DNA from: Heterohyrax brucei
Lineage: Eukaryota > Chordata > Mammalia > Hyracoidea > Procaviidae
DNA: 64,000 nucleotides
Assembly: GCA_028571685.1 (NCBI GenBank)
Contig: CM053142.1
Coordinates: 198,702,796-198,766,795 of the forward strand
Reading direction: 5' to 3'
Part shown: piece by piece, positions 34,401 through 44,264 of the stretch
How positions within the stretch are numbered: position 1 is the stretch's first letter
Layout of the letters: each line of letters starts with the position of its first letter
The notes under the pieces: generated by a model
The model's database searches: none
The model's input: only the letters and a program-made list of their open reading frames with translations
What the model was told of the DNA's origin: nothing
Made by a program: the position numbers and the translations under genes

Positions 34401-37400
34401 GTCCAGTCACGGGGCAGAGTGACTGGAGGTAGAGCAGGCTGTTGATTTGCTTAGCTGTGGTCGGTGTTGGGGTTCTGGGTTAGTCAGCCAGCTCTGGTGC
34501 TGCATGGGGACACCAGGCTGTGGCACAGTGGGAAAACCTCCCCTCCACCAGACTCTGCTCCCCGACCAGCTCCAGTGTCCCCTCTAGAGGCTGGCTGGCC
34601 TTGCCGCTGTGCCAGTGGGGACTGTAGACTGGTGGCCTGGGGTGTGTCACTGGGTAGCAGCCCCTTAAGTCTGATGTTTGTACCTTCTATGCCCAAAGCT
34701 GACACCCCCTGTCCCCTCAGCTGTTCCAGAAGTGCTGCCTGGTACAGAGAATTCTGGAGGCCTGGGAAGCCAACGACCACACACAGTGAGAGCCACTGGG
34801 AGGCGTGGGTGGGCTCGGGTGGGTGCTGACCCAGCTCCTGGGCAGCTTTGGGGATGCTGCAGGGATGGAGCCTGTCCCTGGAGACAGCTTCACAAGCTGA
34901 CCAGGGAGGTCAGGGCATGGGCAAGCTCAGACAGGAGACAGGCACTGTGGAGGCTGGGCCAGGGGACAGGTGAGTGAGGCTGTCACCAGAGAGAAGGCCG
35001 GGCTGGGCCAGGGCTGGGCAGGGGGACAGGTGAGTGAGACACATTTTAGGACAGGTGTCTCGGAACTGTTCACGTTCTTGCCCATTCTCTTCTGCCTCTC
35101 CTCCTCTGGAGAGGGTCCAGAGCCTCGTCTTCCTAACCCACCCACTTGCTGCCCCCTCAGCTGCCTGTCCACACTCAGCCCTGCTCCCACCCACCCACTG
35201 CTCACTCCTCCTTGCCCCTGCTCTCCTCCTGGCCCACTTGCCTCCTCTCCCTCAAAGACGCAGATCTTCTCAAGTGTGTGGTGGGCGGTGCTGGCCCAGG
35301 TCTGAGAACCTTGGTGTCTGGGCTCTTGGGGTGACTGAAGGGTCCTTTGGGCACGGCCCCCTATCCCTGAGGGAGGTCCACCTTCCACCCCCTCCGCCCT
35401 GCACTCAGCCTTGCTTGTGCTCTGCAGCGTCAAGGACGAGGGCAGGAGAGGGACTCCCTCCCTCTGAGCGGATGCTCAGAGACCTGACTCAGCCTTCCCT
35501 GGTGTCCGGGGGCCGTGCGCCTGCCTGCTGCTTGATCGCATCTGGAGCTGGGGGCCTGCGTGCAACTGTGGCCATGGTGGCACAGTCAGCGGGCGGGGCA
35601 TGTGCTCAGGGTGGTGGGCGAGCTCAGGTGCCGCATCCTTCTGTCTGCCCAGTAAAGGAGCAGTGCCCACTCCTGGTCTTCCCAAGAACCTGGGCTGTAC
35701 CCAGCACCTGTGCAGGGAGGAGTTTTGGTTTAATTTATCTCTGCCTGCTGTTTGATGGGGTGTCCTGTCCCCAGTACTTACCATCCACCATGCATTTCTC
35801 CACCTGCCAGAAGCCCAGTGGAGCTCAGGCAGGACCTGGGGGATTCTGGGGCCTGGAAGCGTGGGAGTCCCCAGCTCTGCAGTGTGGGAAGCACACGTAG
35901 CCCGCCTGTCCCGGCTCAGCTTCGGGTACTGCTGGCCGGCTGCGGGCCTCGGGTCAGGCTTGCTCACACTTCTTGGTGGTGAGGTGTAGCAGGCCACTAC
36001 ACAAAGATGTTCTGAGGACGAAGCCCTCAGGTTGTTGAGAAGGCACAAGCTGCTTTTGGAGATGAATCCAGCAGTGGTTCCGGAAGTAGGGACCCTGCCA
36101 TGGGGACAGTAGTTGGGAGACCGTGGAGGCCCAGACAGAGGGAGGTCCAAGGAGGCTGCAGTGAGCACACTGAGAGGACTCAGACTGTGCAGACAGTGAC
36201 AGGAAGGCTGTGCTGCTTTCTGCGGGACCTGTGGGCTGTTGTCCGCCACACTGATGTGACCCTGCTGCTCTCAGGGCAGCAGGTGGCATGCGACGTGGAA
36301 ACATGGGCCACCTGACACGGATTGCCAACGCGGTAGTGCAGAACCTGGAACGGGGCCCCGTGCAGACCCACATCAGTGAGGTCATCCGAGGTGAGAGCCC
36401 GTGGCCACGCCCCTGGCCCTCGGCAGGGGATCGTCGTGCTGATGCTGAGACGGGTGCTCAAGGCCTTGCCTCTTGTCCCTGTCCTCTCGCCTCTCTCTGG
36501 AGCTGGGTGTCCAGTGCAGTTTGGCCAGAATTTGCTCAAGACTGCCCTGATGTGCACGGGGGTAGTCAGGGCCAAGTGTGTGTCAGGCGGTGCCACAGGC
36601 CGTGAAGAGCAGGCCTAGCCTCTGGTCACCTGGAGCCTGGCCCTGGAGGGCAGGTGCGCAGATCATTCCAGGGCAGGGATGTCAGCATGCCTCAGGCCTG
36701 ATGGCCACTGAGATTCCTCTTCAGCGGGACAAACGGGGCCACCCTTTTCTGGGGTGCTGTGAGTCTGTGAACCTGCAGGACAGTGTCCTCAAGTTTGGCC
36801 TTCCTTCAGCAAGCCCTGACACATGGACGGGGGCCCCATCCTGGGGGCTGAGCGTGAGTGCTTTGGCAGGGCTCCCTGAGGACTGCCGGGGACGCTGGGA
36901 GAGCTTTGTGGAGGAGACCCTGACCGAGACCAACCGCAGGAACACCGTGGACCTGGTGAGCATGGGCAGGGCGACATGGTGTGTGGCCATACTCCAGCCC
37001 CCAGGGCTGGCCCCAGTGAGGACCGGTGTGGAGCCTGGTACCTGCCTGGCCTCTGCCCGCCCACAGGGGCCAGGAGGTGGTCTGCATTCGGCTGCACTCC
37101 TGCCCTGGCCTTTGCAGGTGAGCACACACCACCTCCACTCCTCCAGTGAGGACGAGGACGTCGACAGCGCCTTCCCCAGTGGGCTGTCCCTCCAGCAGGT
37201 GTGTGAGGCAGTGCAGTGCCCTGAGTCCTGCCTGTGGGGTACCTGGGGGCAGCTCCTGGCCCTGACAGGCACCCCCCAACAGGCCTTCTCTGAGTACCAG
37301 ATCCAGCAGATGACCGCCAGCTTCGTGGATCAGTTTGGCTTCAATGACGAAGAGTTTGTAGACCAGGATGACAACATTAAGTGAGTCCCTCAGCTCGTCG

Positions 37401-40400
37401 GTGAGCAGACCCTGTGGAGGACCAGCCTCAGGCCTGGCCTGGGGGGTTCACGGGGCAGGGAGGCGGGTTGCTGCTGTGCTGTTGGGAGGGCGCCGTCACC
37501 TTCACGGGGTGCCTCTGCTACACCCACCTTCGCCTCTGGTGGTCAGAGGAGCGCCCAGTGCCAGCCACCTGGTCCAGTCCACTGCCTGGCACCACGGCCC
37601 GTCCTTGCGTTGGTTCTTGTCTGCACCCCAGCCTTTTGGGGATGCCGCAGCTGAGTCTTGTTATTGGTGGACTGAGGGCCTCAGCTTGACTGCCTCCTGG
37701 TGAAGGCTGGTCCCAGATCCTCCACTGATGGATGCTCACTGGTCCCAGAACCACGCTGATGGGTGCCCACTGATGGAGAGCAGGCAGCATGCCCTGAGCC
37801 CACACACAAGTGCCAGGCTGTGTCTGTCTCCACAGTGCACCGTTCGACAGGGTTGCAGAGATCAGCTTCAGCACCGATGCCGATGCCGACAGTGTGAGTG
37901 GGCCTGGGGGCGCTGGGGGGCTGTGTAGCACTGGGACACTCTGTCTGTTGGCCCTGACACAGTGAGCAGAGGTGGGCGGGCATGTCCCGTGCTGGCTTCG
38001 CCCTGGCCTCGGGGAATGGGTCGGAGGGCTTGTGGGAACTGGTGGTCCGGCCTCCAGCCAACACTCCCCATCTGCCGGCCCCTGCAGCCAGGCGCCAGGG
38101 GTTGTGGGCGACCACCCCGCCGGCCCCTGGAGCTGCTGGTGCCTTTCCCTGCAGCCTCATGCTGCGCTGTTTGAAGCCTGCTGCAGCGACCGCATCCAGC
38201 CCTTTGATGACGATGATGAGGAGGAAGATGACATCTGGGAGGATGGCGAGCTGAGCCGATCTGCCCGGGTGACAGCCAGAGCCAGGTGTGCCTGCCAGCC
38301 CATCCCCACAGGTCCTGGGACCTTGAGTGTGCAGGGGTGAGGGATGCAGACACTGTCCCCAAGGAGGCAGTGATTCCGGGTCCTCAGGGTGCAGGGGGAG
38401 CAGATGAGGGCGGGCCCGGACCACGCGCCTTGGCCTTGGGCTGCTGCAGGGGTGGGCTGCTAGGCTGGGCACAGACGGCATCTGATCGCATGGGCCCTCA
38501 GGTTTGGAGCCCCCCACGCTGCGGAAAGCAGCCCAAAGAGTGGCCTGAAGTGCAGCAGTCACAACGGGAGTGTGGACGCAGACGCTCCCCGGGAGGCCAC
38601 TCCTCCAGCTGGGCGCAGCCACAGCCCTGGCCCGCTGGCCGCGCCTGGACAGAAGGAAGGGCCTGGAATGGAGGGTGATGCCGAAGGTGGGTGTGCGGAG
38701 AGTAGGTGCACAGTGGGAAGGGGTGGGGGCAGTGCTGTGGGCAGAGGGGCGGGGTCTGGCCCTGCACAGCCCTGGCCAGGCCTGGGGGTCCCCTGATGTT
38801 TGGTGGGCACACCTGGGGCACCTTTGCACGGGCACCTACCCACCTGCTGCGGTCACTCAGCCACATGTTCCCAGCCACAGCGTTCCCAGCAGGACACAGT
38901 GCACTGTGGGGCTGTGGCCTAGATTTGGCCTGATGGGCGAGGGTCTCTGGCAGCGACCAGTAGACGCCCCCAACCACCCTGCAGGCTGGAGCGCCCTGCG
39001 TGCACAGGTGCCTGACGGTGGTGCTCCTGTGGGGTCTGTGGTTTGATCCACACCCACAAGCCACACAGAGGCTCCTGAGTGACCATGGGTGGGCCAGGCG
39101 GCCACACTGATCTCTGGGGGGGTGAGGGCAGCACCTCCCACTCCGACCCTGCAGCGTGCTGCTCCACGGCCCTGTGTGTCTGACTATAGCTGTCGTTTGG
39201 GTCTTGGGACAGGTGGGTTGGGGACTGCACCCCCTACCCCAGGACCAGGACCACCCTATGGTTCTTCTTTAGGCGCCGGGTGGGCTGCAGTGTTTGATGA
39301 GCCCGTCAGCGCTGCACTGCAGGCCCCCGGGGCGGCCGTAGACGTGGGCTCCAGCGTCTGGGCGGTCAGCACACCAGGCGGCTGCTCGCCAGAGGAGAAG
39401 GGCTGGGCCAAGTTCACCGACTTTCAGCCTTTCTGTTGGTAATGTCAGCGCGTGTTCAGGGGTGTGTCCCCGAGGAGGGTCTCCTGAGGGGTGTCCTAGG
39501 TGGGGTTCCCAGAGCTCAGCTCACAGCAGCCCCTTTGCAGCTCAGATTCAGGGCCCCGGTGCAGCTCCCCAGCGGACACAGACGGTTGTGATGTCCAGAG
39601 TGGCCCAAACCAGGGCCTGGAGAAGAGCTGTAAGTCACAACATTGCCCAGGAGGGATGGTGGCTGATGCCATGGGACACACATCACACCCACACTGGTGG
39701 GGAGGGTTTCTCATCTCACCGTGGGCCTGATCTTGGCAGTCCCTTTCGAGTTTGTATGACACCTGAGGAACAGCTGTGTGCAGTTGGCCGTGCCACCCAC
39801 TGCACACCAGACCTCACTTTTAGGGGGTATGTGCATGGGTAGCCACTTTTGGGGTCATACCTTGGGGGCCAGGAGGTGAAGACCCTCTAGTTCTCTACCA
39901 GCCCTTCTTCAGAGTTGCTGCCTGGGCCCTCAGGCTGTATTTGCCCCTGTGGCCAGTACTGCTCCCAGTCAGACATGCCAAGTGGCCCCCAGGACCAGGC
40001 CCTAAAAGCCAGGTTCCCAGTGAGTGGCTCTTGGGCAGTATAGGACAAGGGTGTGTCCAGGTGTCGGGGTCCCTGTAGGTGGCCTCAGGCCCTGAAGGCC
40101 GAGTCAGGGCCCTGGACACTCCAGCCCCAGGGTGAAGCCTCAGCTTCTTCCTGTGTGGTACCCAGAAGACAGTGACCTTGCCGACCCCAGGGTTTAGCCC
40201 ACACAGAGGTGCACCTCGTGGCAGGAGCCCAAGAGGACATGTCCCTGTCCAGACAACTTGGCAGAAGCTCGGTGTGTTCTAGACTGTCTCCTTTGGCTGA
40301 AGGCGTCTGTGTCCTGGCCCCCTTTCTTGCAGCCTGCCCAGCACCACTGAGTGCCTGGAATACATGTGCACCCAGGAGAGCACCCCTGGTAGCTCCCGGC

Positions 40401-41500
40401 GACAGCTGCCCTGGGGCCTCCGACAGAGAGGGCGTGGAGCAGAGCGTGGGTGGTGCCCTGGACCCTGCTGGCTCGGCCTTCAGCCAGGAGAGTCCCTTGC
40501 GGACCACAGAGGCTGTCCCTCGAAGGTGAGAAGTGGTTGTGGGCTGGGAACGGGTGGTTCCTCCGAGGTCTGCAGCCTGTGGCTGCCCTGGACTGTTGGG
40601 GAAACACAGCCTCCCAGAGATGGTCCCTGTGGGCTGGGCACTGGTGGGGCATGTGCCTGTGTCTAATCTCTGTTCTATGTGAGCATGAGCACCAGTGCCC
40701 AGAAGCCTCCACTCAGCTGCCCCAGAAACGTGTCAGGCCGTGGCAGGGGTGGGGTTGGTGACATGGGTATTGTGTCTTTGAGTTGGACAGTCAGGGCCGC
40801 AGGTGGGTGAAGACAAGAGGTCCTGGCTTCTTCAGCCTGTCCCAGACACAAGGGCCCCATCTGGGGAGGAGATGGGATATGTGGGGTCAGCTGAAACATG
40901 TGGGGACAGGATAGGCCCCATGGCTGGTGGGGCAGTGTGTTTGGAACCCAGAATAGCCACGCTAGTCCCCACTGAGAGGGCAGGAGCTGGGATGCAGTGT
41001 TCCGAAGCCACCTTCTGGACCCTTGTGTCCTTGGGCACACAGGGTGGACAGCACTGGTGTGAGTCCAGCCCCTTTAATGAGATCCCATGTCTGCACACAG
41101 GACTGACCACTCACCCAGCACACCACTGGACCCTGCACCCTCGAGCCCCATGGCCAACTCCCCTGTTACAGCAGACCCAGCCACCAACCCAGCTGAGACC
41201 ATGCCCTCCACAGCAGCTGAGACGGCCACCGTGGTGCTGAGCAGGGCTGGGTACCCTGCAGTCACTCTAGCCACCTCCACGGCACTGGCCGTCATGGCCC
41301 CTCCAGGGCCTATCATGCTCGTCACCACCGCAGCCCCCCTGGAGACAAAGGACAGGTGAGCAGGTGGGCATGGGGCTGCCAGGCTGTCCCCAGAGGCCCT
41401 GACCAGAGCTGCTGACGGAAGGTACCAGCCCTGCTCCTCTTCCCACAGGAAGACAGAGGCCCTGCCGCCCGCAGGAGCCACTGCAAATGGCCCTGTGTGA
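22337..41500 (+). CDS. PPP6R2: PPP6R2, protein phosphatase 6 regulatory subunit 2 (20 coding exons; 5' part outside window)
   Basis: Twenty exons join in frame into 830 codons plus a TGA stop. The family (SAPS-domain proteins, PPP6R1-3) binds the catalytic subunit PPP6C and, with ankyrin-repeat subunits, directs protein phosphatase 6 in the cytoplasm. The order of the pieces matches my memory of human PPP6R2: SAPS helical repeats ([70 protein letters not shown]), the acidic [13 protein letters not shown] tract, the [15 protein letters not shown] block, then a Ser/Thr/Pro/Ala-rich tail. Human PPP6R2 is about 966 aa. Adding the roughly 138 residues missing from the N-terminus gives about 968, so nothing large is lost inside. 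All 19 introns have GT..AG ends and phases fit throughout. I chose PPP6R2 over its paralogues from sequence memory and because SBF1 lies next door. No start codon is seen; the first exons should lie before position 1. Confidence 0.93.
22475..23866. other. PPP6R2 intron, unique sequence
   Basis: GC-rich intronic DNA. ORFs here are short, overlapping on both strands and without recognisable products. Confidence 0.6.
23937..24622 (-). mobile_element. MaLR-type solo LTR fossil carrying an AfroSINE
   Basis: Plus-strand ends are TGTCTTCATCCCCTTGTGCT and ..ctcaatctaatccatgaca, matching the other two MaLR-type copies. It is interrupted by an AfroSINE at about 24200-24373. Old and inactive. Confidence 0.72.
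24200..24373 (-). mobile_element. AfroSINE inside the LTR, with duplication
   Basis: Reverse AfroSINE flanked by ATGGTATGA at 24191-24199 and 24374-24382. It gives the order array, then LTR, then SINE. Confidence 0.87.
25383..25545 (-). mobile_element. AfroSINE, minus strand
   Basis: Tail aaacccattgccgtcaagtg at 25390, body gaccctgtaggacagagtag, and a head near 25530. PPP6R2 intron. Confidence 0.83.
25550..27540. other. PPP6R2 intron, unique sequence
   Basis: GC-rich intron. A minus-strand open frame of 226 codons (25848-26528) is low in complexity and matches no family I know. No repeat was identified. Confidence 0.55.
27583..27948. repeat. GC-rich minisatellite, 71-bp dimeric period
   Basis: Alternating 36-bp (GGTCCTGGGCCAGGCGTAGG..) and 35-bp (GGTCCTGGGCAGAGGTAGGG..) units form a 71-bp higher-order repeat. 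The GGGCCAGG landmark recurs at 27661, 27732, 27803 and 27874, exactly 71 apart. The array ends about 75 bases before an exon. Confidence 0.95.
28023..28088 (+). CDS. PPP6R2: PPP6R2 exon
   Basis: 22 codons, [20 protein letters not shown] plus ED, phase 0 at both ends. Acceptor ctttcag, donor gtgagt. A 71-bp-period minisatellite ends about 75 bases upstream. The intron before it (5.5 kb) is the longest within the seen part of the gene. Confidence 0.92.
29041..29153 (+). CDS. PPP6R2: PPP6R2 exon
   Basis: 113 bases beginning [20 protein letters not shown] and ending ..LLAVLES, with the last codon split TC|G. Acceptor ttcccacag, donor gtgagt. Confidence 0.93.
29370..29483 (+). CDS. PPP6R2: PPP6R2 exon
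   Basis: 114 bases completing the split Ser codon, then [20 protein letters not shown] and ..[11 protein letters not shown]. The last codon is split GG|G. Acceptor ccctgacag, donor gtgagt. Short 216-bp intron before it. Confidence 0.93.
30665..30915. repeat. Degenerate minisatellite, roughly 15-22 bp units
   Basis: Repeats of the pattern GGGAACCTTGCTGTTGGGG / TGTCAGGGA. Units vary in length. Intron of PPP6R2. It explains the long spurious plus ORF that runs from here through an exon. Confidence 0.8.
31099..31228 (+). CDS. PPP6R2: PPP6R2 exon
   Basis: 130 bases: [20 protein letters not shown] then ..[18 protein letters not shown], ending in phase 0. Acceptor cttcacag, donor gtgagc. Confidence 0.93.
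31956..32108 (+). CDS. PPP6R2: PPP6R2 exon
   Basis: 51 codons, phase 0 at both ends: [20 protein letters not shown] through ..[13 protein letters not shown]. One of the most conserved SAPS repeats. Acceptor gctgtag, donor gtgagt. Confidence 0.94.
32755..33170. repeat. Minisatellite, about 35-bp units
   Basis: Around ten to eleven copies of GTGATCCGTGCCCATGCAGG..GAGGTGACGGAGGC, with some units carrying an extra TTTCTGGTGATGG block. PPP6R2 intron. Confidence 0.9.
33488..33622 (+). repeat. Tandem repeat of a splice-acceptor region
   Basis: Units start at 33488, 33543 and 33599. The third start is the first base of a real exon. The first two are well alike over their whole length; the third resembles them over its pyrimidine tract (shared CTCTGTCCCC) and about 16 of the first 24 exon bases. 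Confidence 0.7.
33599..33802 (+). CDS. PPP6R2: PPP6R2 exon
   Basis: 68 codons, phase 0 at both ends: [20 protein letters not shown] then a variable Ser/Glu/Pro-rich stretch ending ..DTLVMH. The acceptor (ccccttag) and first bases of this exon look like the last unit of a tandem repeat of about 55-56 bp in the preceding intron; see findings. Confidence 0.93.
34128..34228. repeat. Short C-rich tandem repeat, about 32-33 bp x3
   Basis: Three copies of a unit containing GCACACCCGCACCCC and GGCTTCC. PPP6R2 intron. Confidence 0.75.
34721..34785 (+). CDS. PPP6R2: PPP6R2 exon
   Basis: 65 bases, [20 protein letters not shown] then TQ, with the last codon split CA|G. Acceptor cccctcag, donor gtgaga. 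This helix is near-identical to human from memory. Confidence 0.94.
34786..36274. other. PPP6R2 intron, unique sequence
   Basis: GC-rich intron with a small duplicated motif (gggacaggtgagtgag at about 34962 and 35021). No other feature recognised. Confidence 0.55.
36275..36390 (+). CDS. PPP6R2: PPP6R2 exon
   Basis: 116 bases: [20 protein letters not shown], then [18 protein letters not shown], with the final Gly codon split G|GG. Acceptor ctctcag, donor gtgaga. Confidence 0.95.
36870..36955 (+). CDS. PPP6R2: PPP6R2 exon
   Basis: 86 bases: [20 protein letters not shown] then TNRRNTVDL, ending in phase 0. Acceptor tttggcag, donor gtgagc. Confidence 0.95.
37118..37198 (+). CDS. PPP6R2: PPP6R2 exon
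   Basis: 27 codons in phase 0: [20 protein letters not shown] then SGLSLQQ. An acidic Ser-rich linker with possible casein kinase 2 sites (SSSEDED; inference). Acceptor tttgcag, donor gtgtgt. Confidence 0.94.
37283..37380 (+). CDS. PPP6R2: PPP6R2 exon
   Basis: 98 bases: [20 protein letters not shown] then [12 protein letters not shown], last Asn codon split AA|T. Acceptor ccaacag, donor gtgagt. Confidence 0.95.
37836..37893 (+). CDS. PPP6R2: PPP6R2 exon
   Basis: 58 bases: completes Asn, then [19 protein letters not shown], phase 0 at its end. Acceptor tctccacag, donor gtgagt. Confidence 0.93.
38155..38285 (+). CDS. PPP6R2: PPP6R2 exon with acidic tract
   Basis: 131 bases: [20 protein letters not shown] followed by [23 protein letters not shown], last Arg codon split AG|G. 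The run of Asp/Glu before IWED is a hallmark of the R2/R3 paralogues. Acceptor ccctgcag, donor gtgtgc. Confidence 0.94.
38502..38686 (+). CDS. PPP6R2: PPP6R2 exon
   Basis: 185 bases: [20 protein letters not shown], then a low-complexity Pro/Gly/Ala stretch ending GMEGDAE. Poorly conserved middle, conserved ends. Acceptor gccctcag, donor gtgggt. Confidence 0.9.
39273..39438 (+). CDS. PPP6R2: PPP6R2 exon
   Basis: 166 bases: [20 protein letters not shown] then ..SSVWAV.. and [15 protein letters not shown], last Cys codon split TG|C. Acceptor cttctttag, donor gtaatg (weaker than the others). Confidence 0.93.
39541..39629 (+). CDS. PPP6R2: PPP6R2 exon
   Basis: 89 bases: [20 protein letters not shown] then GPNQGLEK, Ser codon split. 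Acceptor cctttgcag, donor gtaagt. Matches the [14 protein letters not shown] block of human PPP6R2 from memory. Confidence 0.92.
40333..40525 (+). CDS. PPP6R2: PPP6R2 exon
   Basis: 193 bases: [20 protein letters not shown] then a Ser/Gly/Ala-rich region ending ..TTEAVPR. Acceptor ttcttgcag, donor gtgagaag. It aligns with human SPCAWNVCVTRKAPLLAS, then diverges. Confidence 0.9.
41101..41355 (+). CDS. PPP6R2: PPP6R2 penultimate coding exon
   Basis: 255 bases coding a low-complexity Thr/Ala/Pro/Ser tail ([20 protein letters not shown], ..[18 protein letters not shown]). It is open and correctly phased on both sides (AG|G, AG|G). Acceptor cacacag, donor gtgagc. Conservation of this disordered tail with human is weak, so its extent rests mainly on splice sites and frame. 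Confidence 0.85.
41449..41500 (+). CDS. PPP6R2: PPP6R2 last coding exon and stop
   Basis: 52 coding bases: [16 protein letters not shown] then TGA at 41498-41500. Acceptor tcccacag. Confidence 0.88.
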
Positions 41501-41706
41501 CACTGCTGCCACCAGGCCCTGGCGCCACGCAGCAAGAAAACTACCTGGTGATGCAACTTGTATTTTTTAATTTAATTTAATTTAATTTTGAAATAAATGC
41601 TGCATTGGTGGAGCGGCAGTGGGATCTGACCCCCACCCGGCTCGTGTCCCTCCTGCTGTGGCCCAGTGCCCGTGTCTCTGCGGCGGCCCCGCCACACAGC
41701 AATAAA
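41501..41706 (+). terminator. PPP6R2: PPP6R2 3' UTR and proximal polyadenylation signals
   Basis: A 3' UTR follows the stop. It holds a TTTAA pentamer run at about 41568-41588 that contains overlapping ATTTA motifs. An AATAAA signal lies at 41592-41597 and a second at 41701-41706. Cleavage 10-30 bases after either is expected; which is used cannot be told from sequence. Confidence 0.75.
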
Positions 41707-42137
41707 GCTCTTGCGCAGCACTGCCTGTGGGACCGGGCCGGGCGTCGCGGAGGCCAGGGGCTCATGCCGGGGGCCGGGACCGACATGGTGGGCGTGGCCT
41801 CCACCCTGGCTCCCTTTTTACTGTTTTTTTAACAAATGCAGGAGCTGAATTTTTGCACTTTCTCGTCCCGTAGCAGCGGGCGGCTGGTCCCCTCGCTCAG
41901 GGCCCCCTCCTGCCTGGTGGGGGCATGTGCCTGGGATGGGGAGACCCCCAAATGCACTTGGGACCAGGGTGTGGGAATGCAGACCTGGGCTCTGGGATTT
42001 GACTGCCTTAAACCCACCCTCGCAGCCAGTGGAGTAGCCTGGTCAGCGGGTGCATGGGAGGGGCTGGCGCAGCGGGCAGGGCCCGAGGGCTGGGACGATG
42101 CCACAGTGCTGGGTGGGGTCTACCCTGGGGCCAAGGT

Positions 42138-42143
42138 TTTATT
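42138..42143 (-). terminator. SBF1: Candidate SBF1 polyadenylation signal (minus strand)
   Basis: TTTATT on the plus strand reads AATAAA on the minus strand, about 1.0 kb downstream of the SBF1 stop. A TATAAA-like site also lies nearer, at about 42880-42890. Which one is used is unknown. Confidence 0.4.
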
Positions 42144-42185
42144 TCTGATGTTGTGTTAACATGACAGGCCTCCAGCTCCAACCCA

Positions 42186-42191
42186 AATAAA
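42186..42191 (+). terminator. Distal plus-strand AATAAA
   Basis: AATAAA followed by a GT-rich stretch (gctgtgtcgttctgactgtg), a good polyadenylation context. It could give a longer PPP6R2 3' UTR of about 700 bases. That transcript would run past the minus-strand signal at 42138. Confidence 0.45.
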
Positions 42192-42199
42192 CAGCTGTG

Positions 42200-43165
42200 T
42201 CGTTCTGACTGTGCAAACCTGTTTCCTGGTGGGTGGGGGACCCGGGCCTGTAGGGCCCCAGCCTCTGCCTCCAGCACTGTATGGCTTCCCTTTCCTCTCC
42301 CCAACCAAGGTGGTCCCTTGTGAGGGCTGGGAGCCCTGCTGTGCCTATTTCCCTCCAGCCACATGCCCCATCTTAACCCAGATGTCCCAGCACAAAGGAC
42401 AAGTGGGGACACTCAGCGACCGTGGGGTAGGTTCTAGGCTCCAGACTGCCATGTGGGTGGGGAGCACAAGGTAAGTCTCAAGACATGGGGGTCCTCGGTG
42501 CCCACTGGAACTGTTCCCTCACTGTGGATCTGTGCCCTAGACCTCATGGTGCCCTCAGTCCCCATGTCACCACAGCCACCTCTCTACAAACCACCCTCTG
42601 TGACCTGTCAGCACCCTCCCTAGGTCAGGGTCTGGCCTACAGGGCGGCCACTTGTGGCAGGGGAACTGTGTGACGCACCTCGGGACAAATAGGGCAGTAG
42701 ACCCACTGCCAGCAAGGATGGTGGCTGTGTGTGTGACCTTCCCCTCACAGCCTCCCCATGTGACCCACCCCCATGGCCAGAGTTCCAGGCTGGGGCTGCT
42801 GAGACCGCCCCCAGGCCCAGGGGCCACCGGTCCCAGGCAGGCATGAAGGGCAGTGTTCCATGGTCCGTTAGTTCTCTTTTTATAGACTCTCGTTTGGGGG
42901 ACAGAGGTGCTGCTGGCCAGCCGGGGCCAGCGAGGTTCTGGGTTGGGGACTATTTACATGCCCCCAGGGGCTGTACCATGGCTGTCCACCACTGGGACCG
43001 CCAATCAGTCCAGTCTGTCGGGCCGGGCAGGTGGACGTTGTACAAACTCAAGTGCTGGCAGCTGGGGCCTCAATACTGTCAGGGCCAGGGAGGTCTGTAA
43101 ACATGGCTGGGCAGCCCTGCCCACCCCCAAGCAGTCTGTGATGCTGAAGCGCCCGGCAGTGGGGG
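42200..43165. other. Gap between the two genes; probable SBF1 3' UTR
   Basis: From the SBF1 stop down to about 42140 no gene is seen. On the minus strand it is likely the SBF1 3' UTR, given the signal at 42138-42143. No repeat recognised. Confidence 0.5.

Positions 43166-44264
<1,099 letters not shown>

Noticed and set aside
37681-38835. 384-codon minus-strand open frame
   Set aside because: Antisense to confirmed PPP6R2 exons and introns; low-complexity and without any family signature.
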